Made by a program: the position numbers and the translations under genes. From Variimorphobacter saccharofermentans (GTDB lineage: Bacteria > Bacillota > Clostridia > Lachnospirales > Lachnospiraceae), in assembly GCF_014174405.1 (NCBI RefSeq), contig NZ_JACEGA010000001.1:1641001-1705000 (forward strand): 64,000 nt of DNA. The letters run 5' to 3'. This document shows positions 38,698-47,560 of this stretch, one piece after another. Numbering within the stretch: the first letter of the stretch is position 1; every line of letters begins with the position of its first letter. Below the pieces are notes generated by a model. That model had not been told where the DNA came from, searched no databases, and saw nothing but the letters and a program-made list of their open reading frames with translations.

Positions 38698-39699
38698 ATG
38701 GATGTGAATGGAGCAGTGCTTAATACAGAAGTAACAGCTAAGAACAAAGCAGAATTTCAATTAAAGACTTTATTACCGATTGCTGGTGTTCTGATCGCTA
38801 TTGTTACAGATATATTAATACCGAATCATAAAGAGTTAAAGTATGCGGAGCTGACATATTATCGGAATTTTTTATTTATCTCATTGGGAGTAGTAGTACT
38901 ATTTACCATACTGGCAGTATTCGTTGAGAGAGTACGAGATAAGTATGCGTATCGTAGTTATTTCATTACGGGTGTGTTTCTATTCTTGACTTTTTTGAAT
39001 TTAGTTACTGCTAAGTTTTTATTACTACCCCAGATATATTTTCCAAGCATATCACGGATTTTTGAGGTATTTTTTGTTGATACAAAATTATTGCTTACCT
39101 GTATAGGAAGCTCATTAGTATTACTGATTTATGGAATTTCCATCGGTTTTTGTCTTGGGATGATCTCCGGAATTGGAATTGGCTGGAGCAAACGTTGTAA
39201 TTACTGGGTATATCCTTTAATCAGAATCCTGGGACCGATACCTTCCTCCACATGGACACCGTTAGCTCTGGTAGTATTCCCAACCGCAAGATCTGCTGCA
39301 GTATTTTTAATTGCCTTTGGTGTATGGTTCCAAATAACGATTCTAACGTGTTCCGGAATTAAGGGAGTAAATAAGGCATATTTTGAGGTATCATCAACCT
39401 TGGGGGCAGATGACAAGCAAAATCTATTTAAGATAGCGATACCGGCAGCTGCTCCATCCATTTTTTTAGGCTTCTTTAATGCTACCTGTTCTTCCTTTGT
39501 TGCCTTAATGGCTGCAGAGATGATTGGATGTAAGTCAGGACTTGGCTGGTATGTTAATTGGCAGAAGCAGATGCTTGCTTATGCGAATGTATATGCCGGA
39601 TTAATCATTATCGCTATATTTTGTTATATCTTAGTTACTCTGCAATTTAGAGTCAGAGATAAATTACTATCATGGCAGGAGGGCATAGTGAAATGGTAA
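38698..39699 (+). CDS. NitT/TauT-class ABC transporter permease
   Basis: A 333-residue permease. Residues ~20-110 contain three N-terminal hydrophobic helices not found in ordinary TauC/SsuC permeases, which are usually about 250 residues. The core starts near residue 130 and contains the coupling loop AYFEVSSTLGADDKQNLFKI and the typical PIPSSTWTPLALVVFPT segment. The family moves taurine, alkylsulfonates, nitrate, pyrimidine precursors or aromatic acids; the substrate here is unknown. Overlaps the next gene by 7 bases. The operon leads toward the nitrogenase-like cluster 7.5 kb downstream. Confidence 0.88.
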   Translation: MDVNGAVLNTEVTAKNKAEFQLKTLLPIAGVLIAIVTDILIPNHKELKYAELTYYRNFLFISLGVVVLFTILAVFVERVRDKYAYRSYFITGVFLFLTFLNLVTAKFLLLPQIYFPSISRIFEVFFVDTKLLLTCIGSSLVLLIYGISIGFCLGMISGIGIGWSKRCNYWVYPLIRILGPIPSSTWTPLALVVFPTARSAAVFLIAFGVWFQITILTCSGIKGVNKAYFEVSSTLGADDKQNLFKIAIPAAAPSIFLGFFNATCSSFVALMAAEMIGCKSGLGWYVNWQKQMLAYANVYAGLIIIAIFCYILVTLQFRVRDKLLSWQEGIVKW

Positions 39700-40505
39700 T
39701 TGATACAGTTGAAAAAACAGGCTCTATAACAGCTCATAATGTCAGGAAGGAGTTCGTGGATGCCAAGGGAGAGACGGTAATTGCCCTTAATAATGTCAAT
39801 GCGGACATTGTTCCAGGAGAATTTATCTGCCTGATAGGACCCTCTGGCTGTGGAAAATCTACTTTTCTGAGACTGATTGCGGGGTTGATCAAGCCCACAG
39901 AGGGAGAAATCTATCTGGACGGAGAAAAAATAACAAAACCAGGTTATGAACGAGGACTGGTGTTCCAGGACCCAACCCTGTTTCCCTGGCTGAACATCCA
40001 TGATAACATCGCCTTCGGGCTAAAGGCAAGGCATATATACAATGAAAAAAAGAAGGAAGTTAAGGAATTCATTGATCTGGTAAATCTGGATGGTTTTGAG
40101 AAAGCATTGCCCCATCATTTATCAGGTGGTATGGCACAAAGAGCAGGTCTGGCCAGAGCTTTGGTAAATCACCCTAAGGTGCTGCTGCTGGATGAACCCT
40201 TTGGTGCACTGGATGCATTTACCAGAATGAATATGCAGGATGAACTTCTGCGAATCTGGAAGGAACGTGGTACCACCATGATTATGGTGACTCATGATGT
40301 AGATGAAGCAGTATATTTAAGTGACCGCATTTTTGTCATGACGCCAAGACCAGCCAAAATTGAAACAGTTATTAAGGTGGATATAAGTAGAAACGAAAAG
40401 CATGGAAGAAAGCGAGATAGTGTGGATTTCCTGAATCTACGCTCCAAGATATTACAGGTATTGAATTATACCGGTAAAGAGACAACAGTGGAATATAATA
40501 TCTGA
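39693..40505 (+). CDS. NitT/TauT-class ABC transporter ATP-binding protein
   Basis: ATPase of the importer. Walker A GPSGCGKS, Q-loop LVFQDPTLFPWL, signature LSGGMAQRAGLARAL, Walker B VLLLDEPFGALD and the D-loop/H-loop THDVDEAVYLSDRI are intact; the FPWLN and THDVDEA forms are characteristic of SsuB/TauB. I chose ATG 39693, which has AGGAGGG 9 bases upstream, over 39672. Length 270 residues is normal. Confidence 0.92.
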   Translation: MVIDTVEKTGSITAHNVRKEFVDAKGETVIALNNVNADIVPGEFICLIGPSGCGKSTFLRLIAGLIKPTEGEIYLDGEKITKPGYERGLVFQDPTLFPWLNIHDNIAFGLKARHIYNEKKKEVKEFIDLVNLDGFEKALPHHLSGGMAQRAGLARALVNHPKVLLLDEPFGALDAFTRMNMQDELLRIWKERGTTMIMVTHDVDEAVYLSDRIFVMTPRPAKIETVIKVDISRNEKHGRKRDSVDFLNLRSKILQVLNYTGKETTVEYNI

Positions 40506-40600
40506 GTAATGAGATTACAATCGACTTAAATCAAGCAGACTGGGAACAAGCAATTCTTATCTCTGTAACCATGTTGGTAATAATAGAAAAGGGGAAGATT

Positions 40601-41794
40601 ATGAAAGATAATAAGAACATGAAAAAAATCTGGAATAGACTAGTAGCGTGTACGATCATATTCGTAAGCACGGTGATTATATTAACCGGCTGTTCCGCTA
40701 AAGAAACGGTTAATACCAATACAGACAAAAATGAAAACAAAACTACCGAGACAGAGTCGGTTTCTTCTACGGCTTCCGAAGCTTCAGACACGAAGGATAC
40801 CGATGTTACATCCGTTGAAACCGGAGATCCGATACGAATCGTAAAGACCTTCGAGGGAACCTGTCAGGTACAGACACAGCTGGCATATTTATTAGGCTTT
40901 TATGAAGCAGAAGGTCTGGTTGAAGGTGTGGACTATGAATTCGTTGATTCTGGAAGTGAAACAGGTGCGGTATTAATATCGACGGATAAAGCTGATTTGG
41001 TCATCGGCCTGATTGCCGGTATGCTTCAGCCCCTGGATAACGGCTTGGAAGCAAAAGCAATTTTGGGACTCCATACAGGTTGTATTACTCTTGTTACACT
41101 TGGTGACAGTGAAGTCAAATCAACAGCGGATTTGAAGGGGAAAACCATCGGAGTGACACAATTATCATCCTCCAATCATATTGCTGCATTACGAGCTTTG
41201 AATTTTGAGGGATTAACTGCAGACGATGTGGAATTTGTAGTATATGACTCTGATACGATTCAACAGGCATTACTTAATGGAGCAGTTGATGTTATAGCTC
41301 TGAGTGACTATAAGGCAAAAATATTGGAACGAGACGAAGGAGCCAGGATCATATTTGATACCTCCACTGATCCTAGATTAAAGGATGAGAACTGCTGTGT
41401 ATTGTTTGCACGAAATGGAGTTATTGATGAATATCCTCAGAGACTTGCAAAGATATGTACTGCGATTCAGAAAGCCTCTGTCTGGATTGCGAATAATCCG
41501 GAGTTGGCCGCAGAAATTCAAGTGGCGCAGGGCTATGCCTTAGGTGAAGCAGAGGTTAACAAAAAGTTATTGCTTACCTATCAATTTCCTACTTCCTTAA
41601 CCAGTCTAAAGGAAGCAGTTTATCGAAACTTTGATGATGCAAAGGTTCTGGGACTATTAAAGGAGAACACGGATGAAGCGGTTCTTGCAGAAAGTAGTTA
41701 CCTATTCCTTGACGGGGTAGCAGATGGCCTTGATATTACGACTATTGAAGCACCAAAGGATCCTAATCAATTTTTAATAGTAAAGGAAGAGTAA
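40601..41794 (+). CDS. NitT/TauT-class substrate-binding lipoprotein
   Basis: The signal peptide ends at lipobox ILTGC, giving lipidated Cys31. A Thr/Ser/Glu-rich linker (~residues 35-75) precedes the NMT1/TauA-like two-lobed domain. Features are LGFYEAEGLVEGVDYEFV, DLVIGLIAGMLQPLDNG and LKGKTIGVTQLSSSNHIAAL, the last typical of the family. Start ATG 40601 follows AAGGGGAAG. An ENCCVLFARNG segment carries a Cys pair not usual in TauA. The ligand is unknown; an organosulfur compound is attractive given the downstream operon, but the same family binds many anions. Confidence 0.88.
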   Translation: MKDNKNMKKIWNRLVACTIIFVSTVIILTGCSAKETVNTNTDKNENKTTETESVSSTASEASDTKDTDVTSVETGDPIRIVKTFEGTCQVQTQLAYLLGFYEAEGLVEGVDYEFVDSGSETGAVLISTDKADLVIGLIAGMLQPLDNGLEAKAILGLHTGCITLVTLGDSEVKSTADLKGKTIGVTQLSSSNHIAALRALNFEGLTADDVEFVVYDSDTIQQALLNGAVDVIALSDYKAKILERDEGARIIFDTSTDPRLKDENCCVLFARNGVIDEYPQRLAKICTAIQKASVWIANNPELAAEIQVAQGYALGEAEVNKKLLLTYQFPTSLTSLKEAVYRNFDDAKVLGLLKENTDEAVLAESSYLFLDGVADGLDITTIEAPKDPNQFLIVKEE

Positions 41795-41796
41795 TT

Positions 41797-42210
41797 ATGA
41801 CAAAACGATTTTTAACTGGAATATTATTTATTATACTCGGTCTATTAGTAGCCATTGGTCCACAAACCCTATTTTCGGTGTGCGGTGCTCATGATGGTAA
41901 ATTCATGAAATGCCACTGGACGGCTCAAGCAGAGCTGGGTATCGGATTTATCATTGCAATTCTGGGGTTATTACTAATTCTTATCGCTTCGAGACAATTT
42001 CGTATCGGCATCAGCATTGGTATTTTTCTTAATGCCATCCTGGTATTGCTGATTCCGAACATTCTGATAGGTGTATGTGGTAGCTTACATATGAATTGTC
42101 GCATTCTCACTCTGCCGGCTCTTAATATATTGGGTGTATTGATTGCTGTGATTGCAGTAATAAACATTTGGTTTTTATGGAATAAGGACCGAAAAGAGGA
42201 ATCTGTATGA
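41797..42210 (+). CDS. DUF4418 family membrane protein
   Basis: A 137-residue protein with four predicted membrane helices (residues ~7-25, ~45-65, ~70-90, ~100-125). Two cysteine-bearing external segments, FSVCGAHDGKFMKCHW and GVCGSLHMNCR, look like duplicated CxxxxxxxxxC/H motifs and are the conserved features of the DUF4418 family as I recall it. They could bind a metal or a sulfur ligand. Gene placement is 2 bases after the binding protein and overlapping the next permease by 4 bases, so it works with one or both ABC systems. Function unknown. Confidence 0.75.
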   Translation: MTKRFLTGILFIILGLLVAIGPQTLFSVCGAHDGKFMKCHWTAQAELGIGFIIAILGLLLILIASRQFRIGISIGIFLNAILVLLIPNILIGVCGSLHMNCRILTLPALNILGVLIAVIAVINIWFLWNKDRKEESV

Positions 42211-43418
42211 AGCAAAAAAGCTTGTCCGTTCATCGACTGGCATGGTTGAATATTCGGAGAAAGACTTTGCGTTCTGGCTGCTTAATGATAATTGTGGCAG
42301 TGCTGTCCTTTGTAATGTTCGGTGGGACTATATTATCCCTTAGTCTGGAAAATGGATTAAAAAGCATGAAATCCAGATTGGGTGCTGATTTAATCGTAGT
42401 CCCCTTGGAATATGATAAGGGTATGGAAGCTATTCTGTTAAAGGGAGAACCAAGCTGCTTTTATTTTAAGCGATCAGTACAGGAGAAAATTACGCATTTA
42501 GACGGTATTTCACAGATAACCTCTCAGTTCTTTCTTACCTCCCTCAGTGCAGAATGTTGTGATTTACCCATACAACTAATTGCCTTTGATCCGGAGACGG
42601 ACTTTACGGTACAGCCATGGATTACTCAGGTTTATGACGAAGAGATATCCGAGGGTGCCGTCATCATAGGAAGTGATATTAACGTAGACAACAATTCCTA
42701 CATCAAATTCTATGGTGAAAACTACAAAATAGCAGCAAAAATGGAAAAAACAGGTACTGGGTTGGACCAGACAGTCTTTACCAATATGAAAACCATGGAG
42801 AAACTGTTTGAAGGAGCTAAGAAGGCAGGTCTGAACTTTCTGGAAGATATCAGTCCGGAGTATTCCATATCCTCGGTGCTCATCAAAGCAGAGGATGGCT
42901 ATGATAGAAAAACCTTAATAAAGGATATCCGTAGAGAACTGGGAGGAGTTCAGATCATAGAAACGCAAAACATGATTACGAATATAGCCAGCAATCTGGA
43001 GAGCTTTGCTGTGGTGATTAAAATCTTTGCTGCTCTGTTCTTTGGTATCGCATTTATCACTTTGCTCCTTATGTTCTCCATCATAGCCAATGAAAGAAAG
43101 AAGGAATTTGCAGTATTTAGGACTCTTGGAGCCACCAGAGGGAGATTAACCTCAACCCTTTTACTGGAATCCCTGTATATCAGCAGTACCGGTGGTATCA
43201 TCGGTATCCTGTCGGCAGTCATCATCGTCCTCTCCTTTCATGTATATATCAGTGAGCGATTGGGATTACCTTATCTACAGCCGGAAACTTACGTTGTCGC
43301 TTTGGTTCTCATAGTGACCTTTTTGGTTGTTAGTAGTATAGGACCTCTGGCTTCTGTATACTCAGCTGTGAAAATCAGCCGACAGGAAACCTATCTGACT
43401 CTGAGGGAAGGAGAATAG
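42207..43418 (+). CDS. FtsX/MacB-type ABC transporter permease
   Basis: A 403-residue permease with one N-terminal helix (residues ~22-45), a ~215-residue extracytoplasmic MacB-PCD-like domain and three C-terminal helices separated by the coupling loop FAVFRTLGATRGRLTSTLL. This arrangement defines FtsX-like permeases of the Type VII ABC class, which act in mechanotransmission, lipoprotein or toxin export rather than import. It pairs with the next gene. The overlap with DUF4418 shows translational coupling. Confidence 0.88.
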   Translation: MKQKSLSVHRLAWLNIRRKTLRSGCLMIIVAVLSFVMFGGTILSLSLENGLKSMKSRLGADLIVVPLEYDKGMEAILLKGEPSCFYFKRSVQEKITHLDGISQITSQFFLTSLSAECCDLPIQLIAFDPETDFTVQPWITQVYDEEISEGAVIIGSDINVDNNSYIKFYGENYKIAAKMEKTGTGLDQTVFTNMKTMEKLFEGAKKAGLNFLEDISPEYSISSVLIKAEDGYDRKTLIKDIRRELGGVQIIETQNMITNIASNLESFAVVIKIFAALFFGIAFITLLLMFSIIANERKKEFAVFRTLGATRGRLTSTLLLESLYISSTGGIIGILSAVIIVLSFHVYISERLGLPYLQPETYVVALVLIVTFLVVSSIGPLASVYSAVKISRQETYLTLREGE

Positions 43419-43420
43419 AT

Positions 43421-44095
43421 ATGACGCTTATTATTAAAGGACTCCGGAAGGAATATCGCAGAGGAGAAGTGCCATTTAATGCTGTGAATAATGTGAATTT
43501 CAACATAGGACCAGGAGAATTTATCAGCATTATCGGTAGGTCCGGAAGTGGGAAAAGTACCCTGCTTAATCTGATTGCAGGACTATTACAGCCTACCGAA
43601 GGGGAAATTCTTTTAGATGGAAAGAACATTGTTGGATTAACGGATAAGGAAGCCTCCTATCTCAGAAATTCTACCTTCGGCTATATTGCTCAAGGACATA
43701 GTATCCTTCCAAATCTAACCGTCATTGAAAATGTAAAGCTACCCTTTTATTTATTCTCCAGAAAGGGAGACTCAACAAAGCGGGCAATGGAATTAATCTC
43801 TCAGATGGGCATTGCCCATCTGGCGGATTGTTATCCAAGCAAGCTGTCCGGTGGAGAACTACGAAGGGTGGTCATTGCTAGAGCATTGATGAACAACCCT
43901 TCTGTATTACTGGCGGATGAGCCCACCAGAGATCTGGATAAAGAGAATACGAAGGGAGTCATCGAGATATTCCGAAAGATAGCAAAAAACGGGACCTCAA
44001 TACTACTGGTCACCCATGACTTAGACACCATAGATGCACAGGACTCTATATATCGTATGGAGGACGGGTGTCTAACGAAACAAGGAGCTGTTTAA
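43421..44095 (+). CDS. LolD/MacB-type ABC transporter ATP-binding protein
   Basis: A 224-residue ATPase: Walker A GRSGSGKST, signature LSGGELRRVVIARAL, Walker B VLLADEPTRDLD and H-loop LVTHDLD. The ADEPT(R)DLD form is typical of the LolD/MacB/FtsE group that pairs with FtsX-like permeases. It lies 2 bases after the permease. Its last codons and stop are part of the outer arm of the palindromic element at 44078-44353. Confidence 0.92.
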   Translation: MTLIIKGLRKEYRRGEVPFNAVNNVNFNIGPGEFISIIGRSGSGKSTLLNLIAGLLQPTEGEILLDGKNIVGLTDKEASYLRNSTFGYIAQGHSILPNLTVIENVKLPFYLFSRKGDSTKRAMELISQMGIAHLADCYPSKLSGGELRRVVIARALMNNPSVLLADEPTRDLDKENTKGVIEIFRKIAKNGTSILLVTHDLDTIDAQDSIYRMEDGCLTKQGAV

Positions 44096-44353
44096 TTTCG
44101 TCGTATATCAGAATAATGGAAAAAGTACCCGTGAGAATTATGACTTACCTCACACACAGACGGAAGTACATGTTACTGATTTTGAATGTCTCAGGCGAAT
44201 ATTTATATTCACCTACGAACAATAAACATTCGCCTGATTCATACAAAATGCAGCAAAATGTTCTTCCGACAGTGCATTACGGTAAGTCATAACTCTCACG
44301 GGTACTTTTTTCTATAGTTACAATAAATTACGAAATCAAACAGCTCCTTGTTT
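44078..44353 (+). repeat. Nested palindromic element, copy 2
   Basis: Outermost arms AAACAAGGAGCTGTTT (44078-44093) and AAACAGCTCCTTGTTT (44338-44353) are perfect complements; ATTTCGT/ACGAAAT continue them. A second arm pair runs from AAAAAGTACCCGTGAGA (from 44119) to its complement ending at 44310, leading into the conserved inner arms ATGACTTACC (44140) and GGTAAGTCAT (44281-44290). The core CACACAGACGGAAGTACAT, CAGGCGAA...TTCGCCTG and GTTCTTCCGACAGTGCATTA is shared with copies 1 and 3. It fills the whole gap between the convergent LolD-type and AraC-type genes and probably ends both transcripts. Confidence 0.8.
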
Positions 44354-44354
44354 G

Positions 44355-45455
44355 TTAGATAGTGTACTCGGAATAATAGTATGCTTCTCGGTTATATTCG
44401 GTAGGAGATTTCCCAATCGTCTTTTTATAGATCTGAGTGAAATAATGAATGTCCTTATAACCGAGTCGGTAAGCAATATCAATGACTGGCAGTACGGTGT
44501 AGTTTAACAGGTATTCGGCTCGCTTCATCTTAACTATTGTAACCAGCTGAGAATAATGTATCGATGACTTTTTACTAAACAGGTTACTCAAGTAGGAATG
44601 ATTCATATAAAATTTACTGGCAATCATGGTAAGCTTTAAATCCTCCTCTGGATGCTGCAATATGTATTGATGTATTTTAATCAGAGTTTCATCCTGAAAA
44701 TCCGGATTCAATTGGCAAAACAGCTGAAACAGGCAGGTAAACTTTCGCATATAGTATTCAATAAAATCATTGGAATCATGGAGAACCGGATAATCAAATT
44801 GCTTATGAAAATTCTGTGGTAAATATAGGGGTAACCAGTCGTGCTTTTCGAATATTCCTACGGTGATGGTGACAAAGAGCTTATTTGCGAGGATATCCGA
44901 TGGTTGTGATGAAGTCTTGGAGTGATAAATTGTCATCATCATGTTGCGAAACATCTCAGGAACTGTTTCATCCTTATGGGTAAATCGGTTTATTAATGCT
45001 TGAATTTGACCTTTGGCTAGAAAAGTACGGTGTTCCATGGAAGCATCAGACCTTATGGATAGATGCTTTTTTTGCTTTTCCAGCTTTTCAGTAGCCCTTT
45101 GAAACAGAGCCAGCATAGTTTCTCTGTTTAGCGGCTTTGGAAGATAATCAAAAGCTCCATAGATAAATCCTTCTCTTGCGTAAGTAAATGAAACAATATC
45201 ACTGATAAACACGATTAAGGGAGGTTCATTATCTTTATAAACCTGCTTTAATAGCTGAAGCCCATCAAATATTGAGAGGTTGATTTCTGTGAGAACCAGG
45301 TCAAACTCCTTGGTCTGTAAGAGAGTTAGGGCTTCCTCACCATTGGTGGCTGTCTCGGTACAGACAAAACCGTCCTCGCCTATTCCCCATATTGGGAGAT
45401 TTAGCAATGCTTTTAATGCAAATTCCTGGGGTTCTACAATTAAGACCTTGTACAT
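44355..45455 (-). CDS. Response regulator with AraC-type DNA-binding domain
   Basis: A receiver domain (MYKVLIVEPQEF, phosphoacceptor region FDLVLTEINLSIFDG where the usual phospho-aspartate site reads as glutamate, TE, and lysine in YLPKPLN) is joined through ~130 variable residues to a C-terminal pair of AraC helix-turn-helices (LKLTMIASKFYMNHSYLSNL and VIDIAYRLGYKDIHYFTQ). Total 366 residues. A glutamate in place of the phospho-acceptor could lock the domain active. No histidine kinase is adjacent. Start ATG 45455 has GGTGG 6 bases upstream. It is convergent to the ABC operon and divergent from the nitrogenase-like operon, so it is a candidate regulator of both. Confidence 0.88.
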   Translation of the reverse strand: MYKVLIVEPQEFALKALLNLPIWGIGEDGFVCTETATNGEEALTLLQTKEFDLVLTEINLSIFDGLQLLKQVYKDNEPPLIVFISDIVSFTYAREGFIYGAFDYLPKPLNRETMLALFQRATEKLEKQKKHLSIRSDASMEHRTFLAKGQIQALINRFTHKDETVPEMFRNMMMTIYHSKTSSQPSDILANKLFVTITVGIFEKHDWLPLYLPQNFHKQFDYPVLHDSNDFIEYYMRKFTCLFQLFCQLNPDFQDETLIKIHQYILQHPEEDLKLTMIASKFYMNHSYLSNLFSKKSSIHYSQLVTIVKMKRAEYLLNYTVLPVIDIAYRLGYKDIHYFTQIYKKTIGKSPTEYNREAYYYSEYTI

Positions 45456-45736
45456 TAACATCCACCTTTCTTTCCTTTTATATTCTTACAATTATTATCC
45501 ACCCTATGGAATAGATTGTATATAGATTTCTATTTTATAGAAAAATTTAGATAAATCAAGGGAAATTTCTTGGATATAGGAAGAAAATATTTTGATATTG
45601 TTTAAAATATGACAATCTGAATTAAGAAAATTTATATAGTATCTTACAATGTTTTGCTAAAGGCCCTGAAGCATTGACTTTTCACGGTAAAAAGGAAAAG
45701 ATTAGTATAAATAAACTAAGAAAAGGGGATTAAATT

Positions 45737-46189
45737 ATGGCATTGACTAAGAATCAAATCGAAGAATATCTGAAAAGTACTAAGAAAATTCTTCTGTCAA
45801 CGGTGACAGAAGAAAACAAACCGGACCTCCGTATATTAGGTGCGATTGCAACTGATGGTGCAAATACTTACTTTTCAACATTAAGTAACGCAAGAAAGGT
45901 TACCCAGATTGAATTAAATCCAAATGTAGCAGTTTACTTTGAAGCTCCTGATCAGAAGTTCCCAAACTATATCAATGCAACGGTATATGGAAAAGCAAGG
46001 AAGGTAGTATGTGAGAAAGAGCTGGAGAAGGCAGTTGCTCTTATTAAGGATAATCTTCCCCATTTTGAATGGTCGGACGACAAGAGTATCTATGTGGTAG
46101 AGCCGGATCAGATTAAGTTCTTTAATTCTTCCGCAGAGCTCGCACAGGATAAGGTACAAATTGTTGAATATAACAATAAGGAATCATAA
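45737..46189 (+). CDS. Pyridoxamine-5'-phosphate-oxidase-like flavin-binding protein
   Basis: A 150-residue split beta-barrel protein. KKILLSTVTEENKPDLRILG, NTYFSTLSNARKVTQIELNP and VAVYFEAPD follow the FMN-binding pattern of small PNPOx-like proteins of anaerobes. Such proteins bind FMN, F420 or haem; cofactor not determinable. It begins the nitrogenase-like operon and stands 20 bases before the NifK-like gene, so it may serve in electron transfer or oxygen protection of that enzyme (inference). The start follows AAAAGGGGATTAAATT. The 281 bases upstream hold the regulatory region; I could not place a clear promoter. Confidence 0.85.
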   Translation: MALTKNQIEEYLKSTKKILLSTVTEENKPDLRILGAIATDGANTYFSTLSNARKVTQIELNPNVAVYFEAPDQKFPNYINATVYGKARKVVCEKELEKAVALIKDNLPHFEWSDDKSIYVVEPDQIKFFNSSAELAQDKVQIVEYNNKES

Positions 46190-46209
46190 GAAACAGGGAG
46201 GAATATTAA

Positions 46210-47544
46210 ATGAGTGATTTTATTGAACGATCGAAATTTTCATGTGCCTTAGGTGGTGCCTTATCCACTATTGCTGCCATTCCGAGAGCAGTTCCCATAG
46301 TTCACGCATCGGGAGGCTGTGCAGCTGCTCTCTCTGGCACCTATAATCTATCGGCTGGTTACAGAGGAGTCGGATATTGTGGTGGAAATATGATTCCTAC
46401 CTCCAACATTTCTCAAAGCAATATTGTATTTGGTGGAGAAGATAAGCTGGTGGGACAGATTGAATCAACGATTAAATATCTGAAGGGCGATATTTATATT
46501 GTCGTAACTGGCTGCCAGACAGAAATGATTGGTGATGATTCGGTGGGGATAGCCTCCAGATATCGCGAATATAATGTGATTGGTGCAAATACACCGGGAT
46601 TTAAGGGGAATACCCTGCGAGGATATGACGAGGTACTGGATGTATTAATTAGGGAAATTGTAGAAAAGACAGATAAGAAGGATGAAAGAACCATCAACCT
46701 CCTTGGAATTGTTCCGGGACACGATGTATTCTACAGGGGTAATATAGCTTATATTCAGGAGTTACTGAGCAAAGTCGGTATAAAGGTTAATACCTTCTTT
46801 GGAGATGGAGAAAGTGTTGAGAAGATAAAGAGCTATGGAAGCGCTGCCCTGACAGTGGTACTGTCAGTAACGGCTGGTCAGCTGGCGGCAAAGACTTTTG
46901 AAACGGTACATCAAATTCCGTATGTCACTACAGAGCTTCCCATTGGACCTAAGGCTTCTGAAAAATTCCTGCGTTTCATTGGAGAGAAGCTGGGTATTGA
47001 GAAAAAACGAATCGACACAGTAGTAGAAGAAGAGATTAGATATTTTTACTCCTATCTGGAGAGGATTGTAGATGTTGCTTCAGACCTGGATTTTCAAAGG
47101 TATGCAGTCGTTATTACAGACAGCTACTATGCATATCCGATTACTGATTTTATTTCAGAGGAATTAGGCTGGATCCCGCATTTTGTATCAGTGAATGATA
47201 TTCATGACCGTGAAATTCAGGAGCAGTATCGTAAAAAATTCGAAGGACTGACATCTGTAACCAAACCACAGGTAATCTTCGAAGATAAGGTGGGGCAGAC
47301 AGCGAAAAAACTCCGAGCAAGCTGGCCGTACAATAACAACCAGAAGTATTATGATGCATTAGGACCTTTATTTGTAATAGGTAGTGTAGTAGAACGAAAT
47401 TTAGCGGCCCAATATGGTGCAGGATTTCTGTCCGTAGCTTTTCCGGTTAGTAACAGGGCTGTACTGAATAAAGGGTATGCCGGCTTCCGAGGGGCCTTAT
47501 CCTTAACGGAAGATTTGTTATCTAATCTTGTGGTTGCAAGGTAG
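46210..47544 (+). CDS. Nitrogenase-like component 1, NifK-type subunit
   Basis: A 444-residue member of the nitrogenase component 1 family. The N terminus is short, and three cysteines fall where NifK binds the P-cluster: Cys12 (KFSCALGGA), Cys37 (ASGGCAA) and Cys102 (VTGCQTEMIGDD). Cys57 in GVGYCGGN is extra. NIVFGGEDKLVGQIE matches the VFGGExKL motif. It is clearly different from NifK and NifN of the first cluster and from VnfK/AnfK as far as I can judge. It pairs with the next gene. Expected to form an (alpha-beta)2 enzyme fed by the NifH at 51.9 kb; substrate unknown. Confidence 0.88.
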   Translation: MSDFIERSKFSCALGGALSTIAAIPRAVPIVHASGGCAAALSGTYNLSAGYRGVGYCGGNMIPTSNISQSNIVFGGEDKLVGQIESTIKYLKGDIYIVVTGCQTEMIGDDSVGIASRYREYNVIGANTPGFKGNTLRGYDEVLDVLIREIVEKTDKKDERTINLLGIVPGHDVFYRGNIAYIQELLSKVGIKVNTFFGDGESVEKIKSYGSAALTVVLSVTAGQLAAKTFETVHQIPYVTTELPIGPKASEKFLRFIGEKLGIEKKRIDTVVEEEIRYFYSYLERIVDVASDLDFQRYAVVITDSYYAYPITDFISEELGWIPHFVSVNDIHDREIQEQYRKKFEGLTSVTKPQVIFEDKVGQTAKKLRASWPYNNNQKYYDALGPLFVIGSVVERNLAAQYGAGFLSVAFPVSNRAVLNKGYAGFRGALSLTEDLLSNLVVAR

Positions 47545-47560
47545 AAAGGGAGGATCGATT

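Noticed and set aside
44068..44292. 74-codon open frame at the end of the LolD-type gene
   Set aside because: It spans the gene end and the palindromic element copy 2; no sign of coding.
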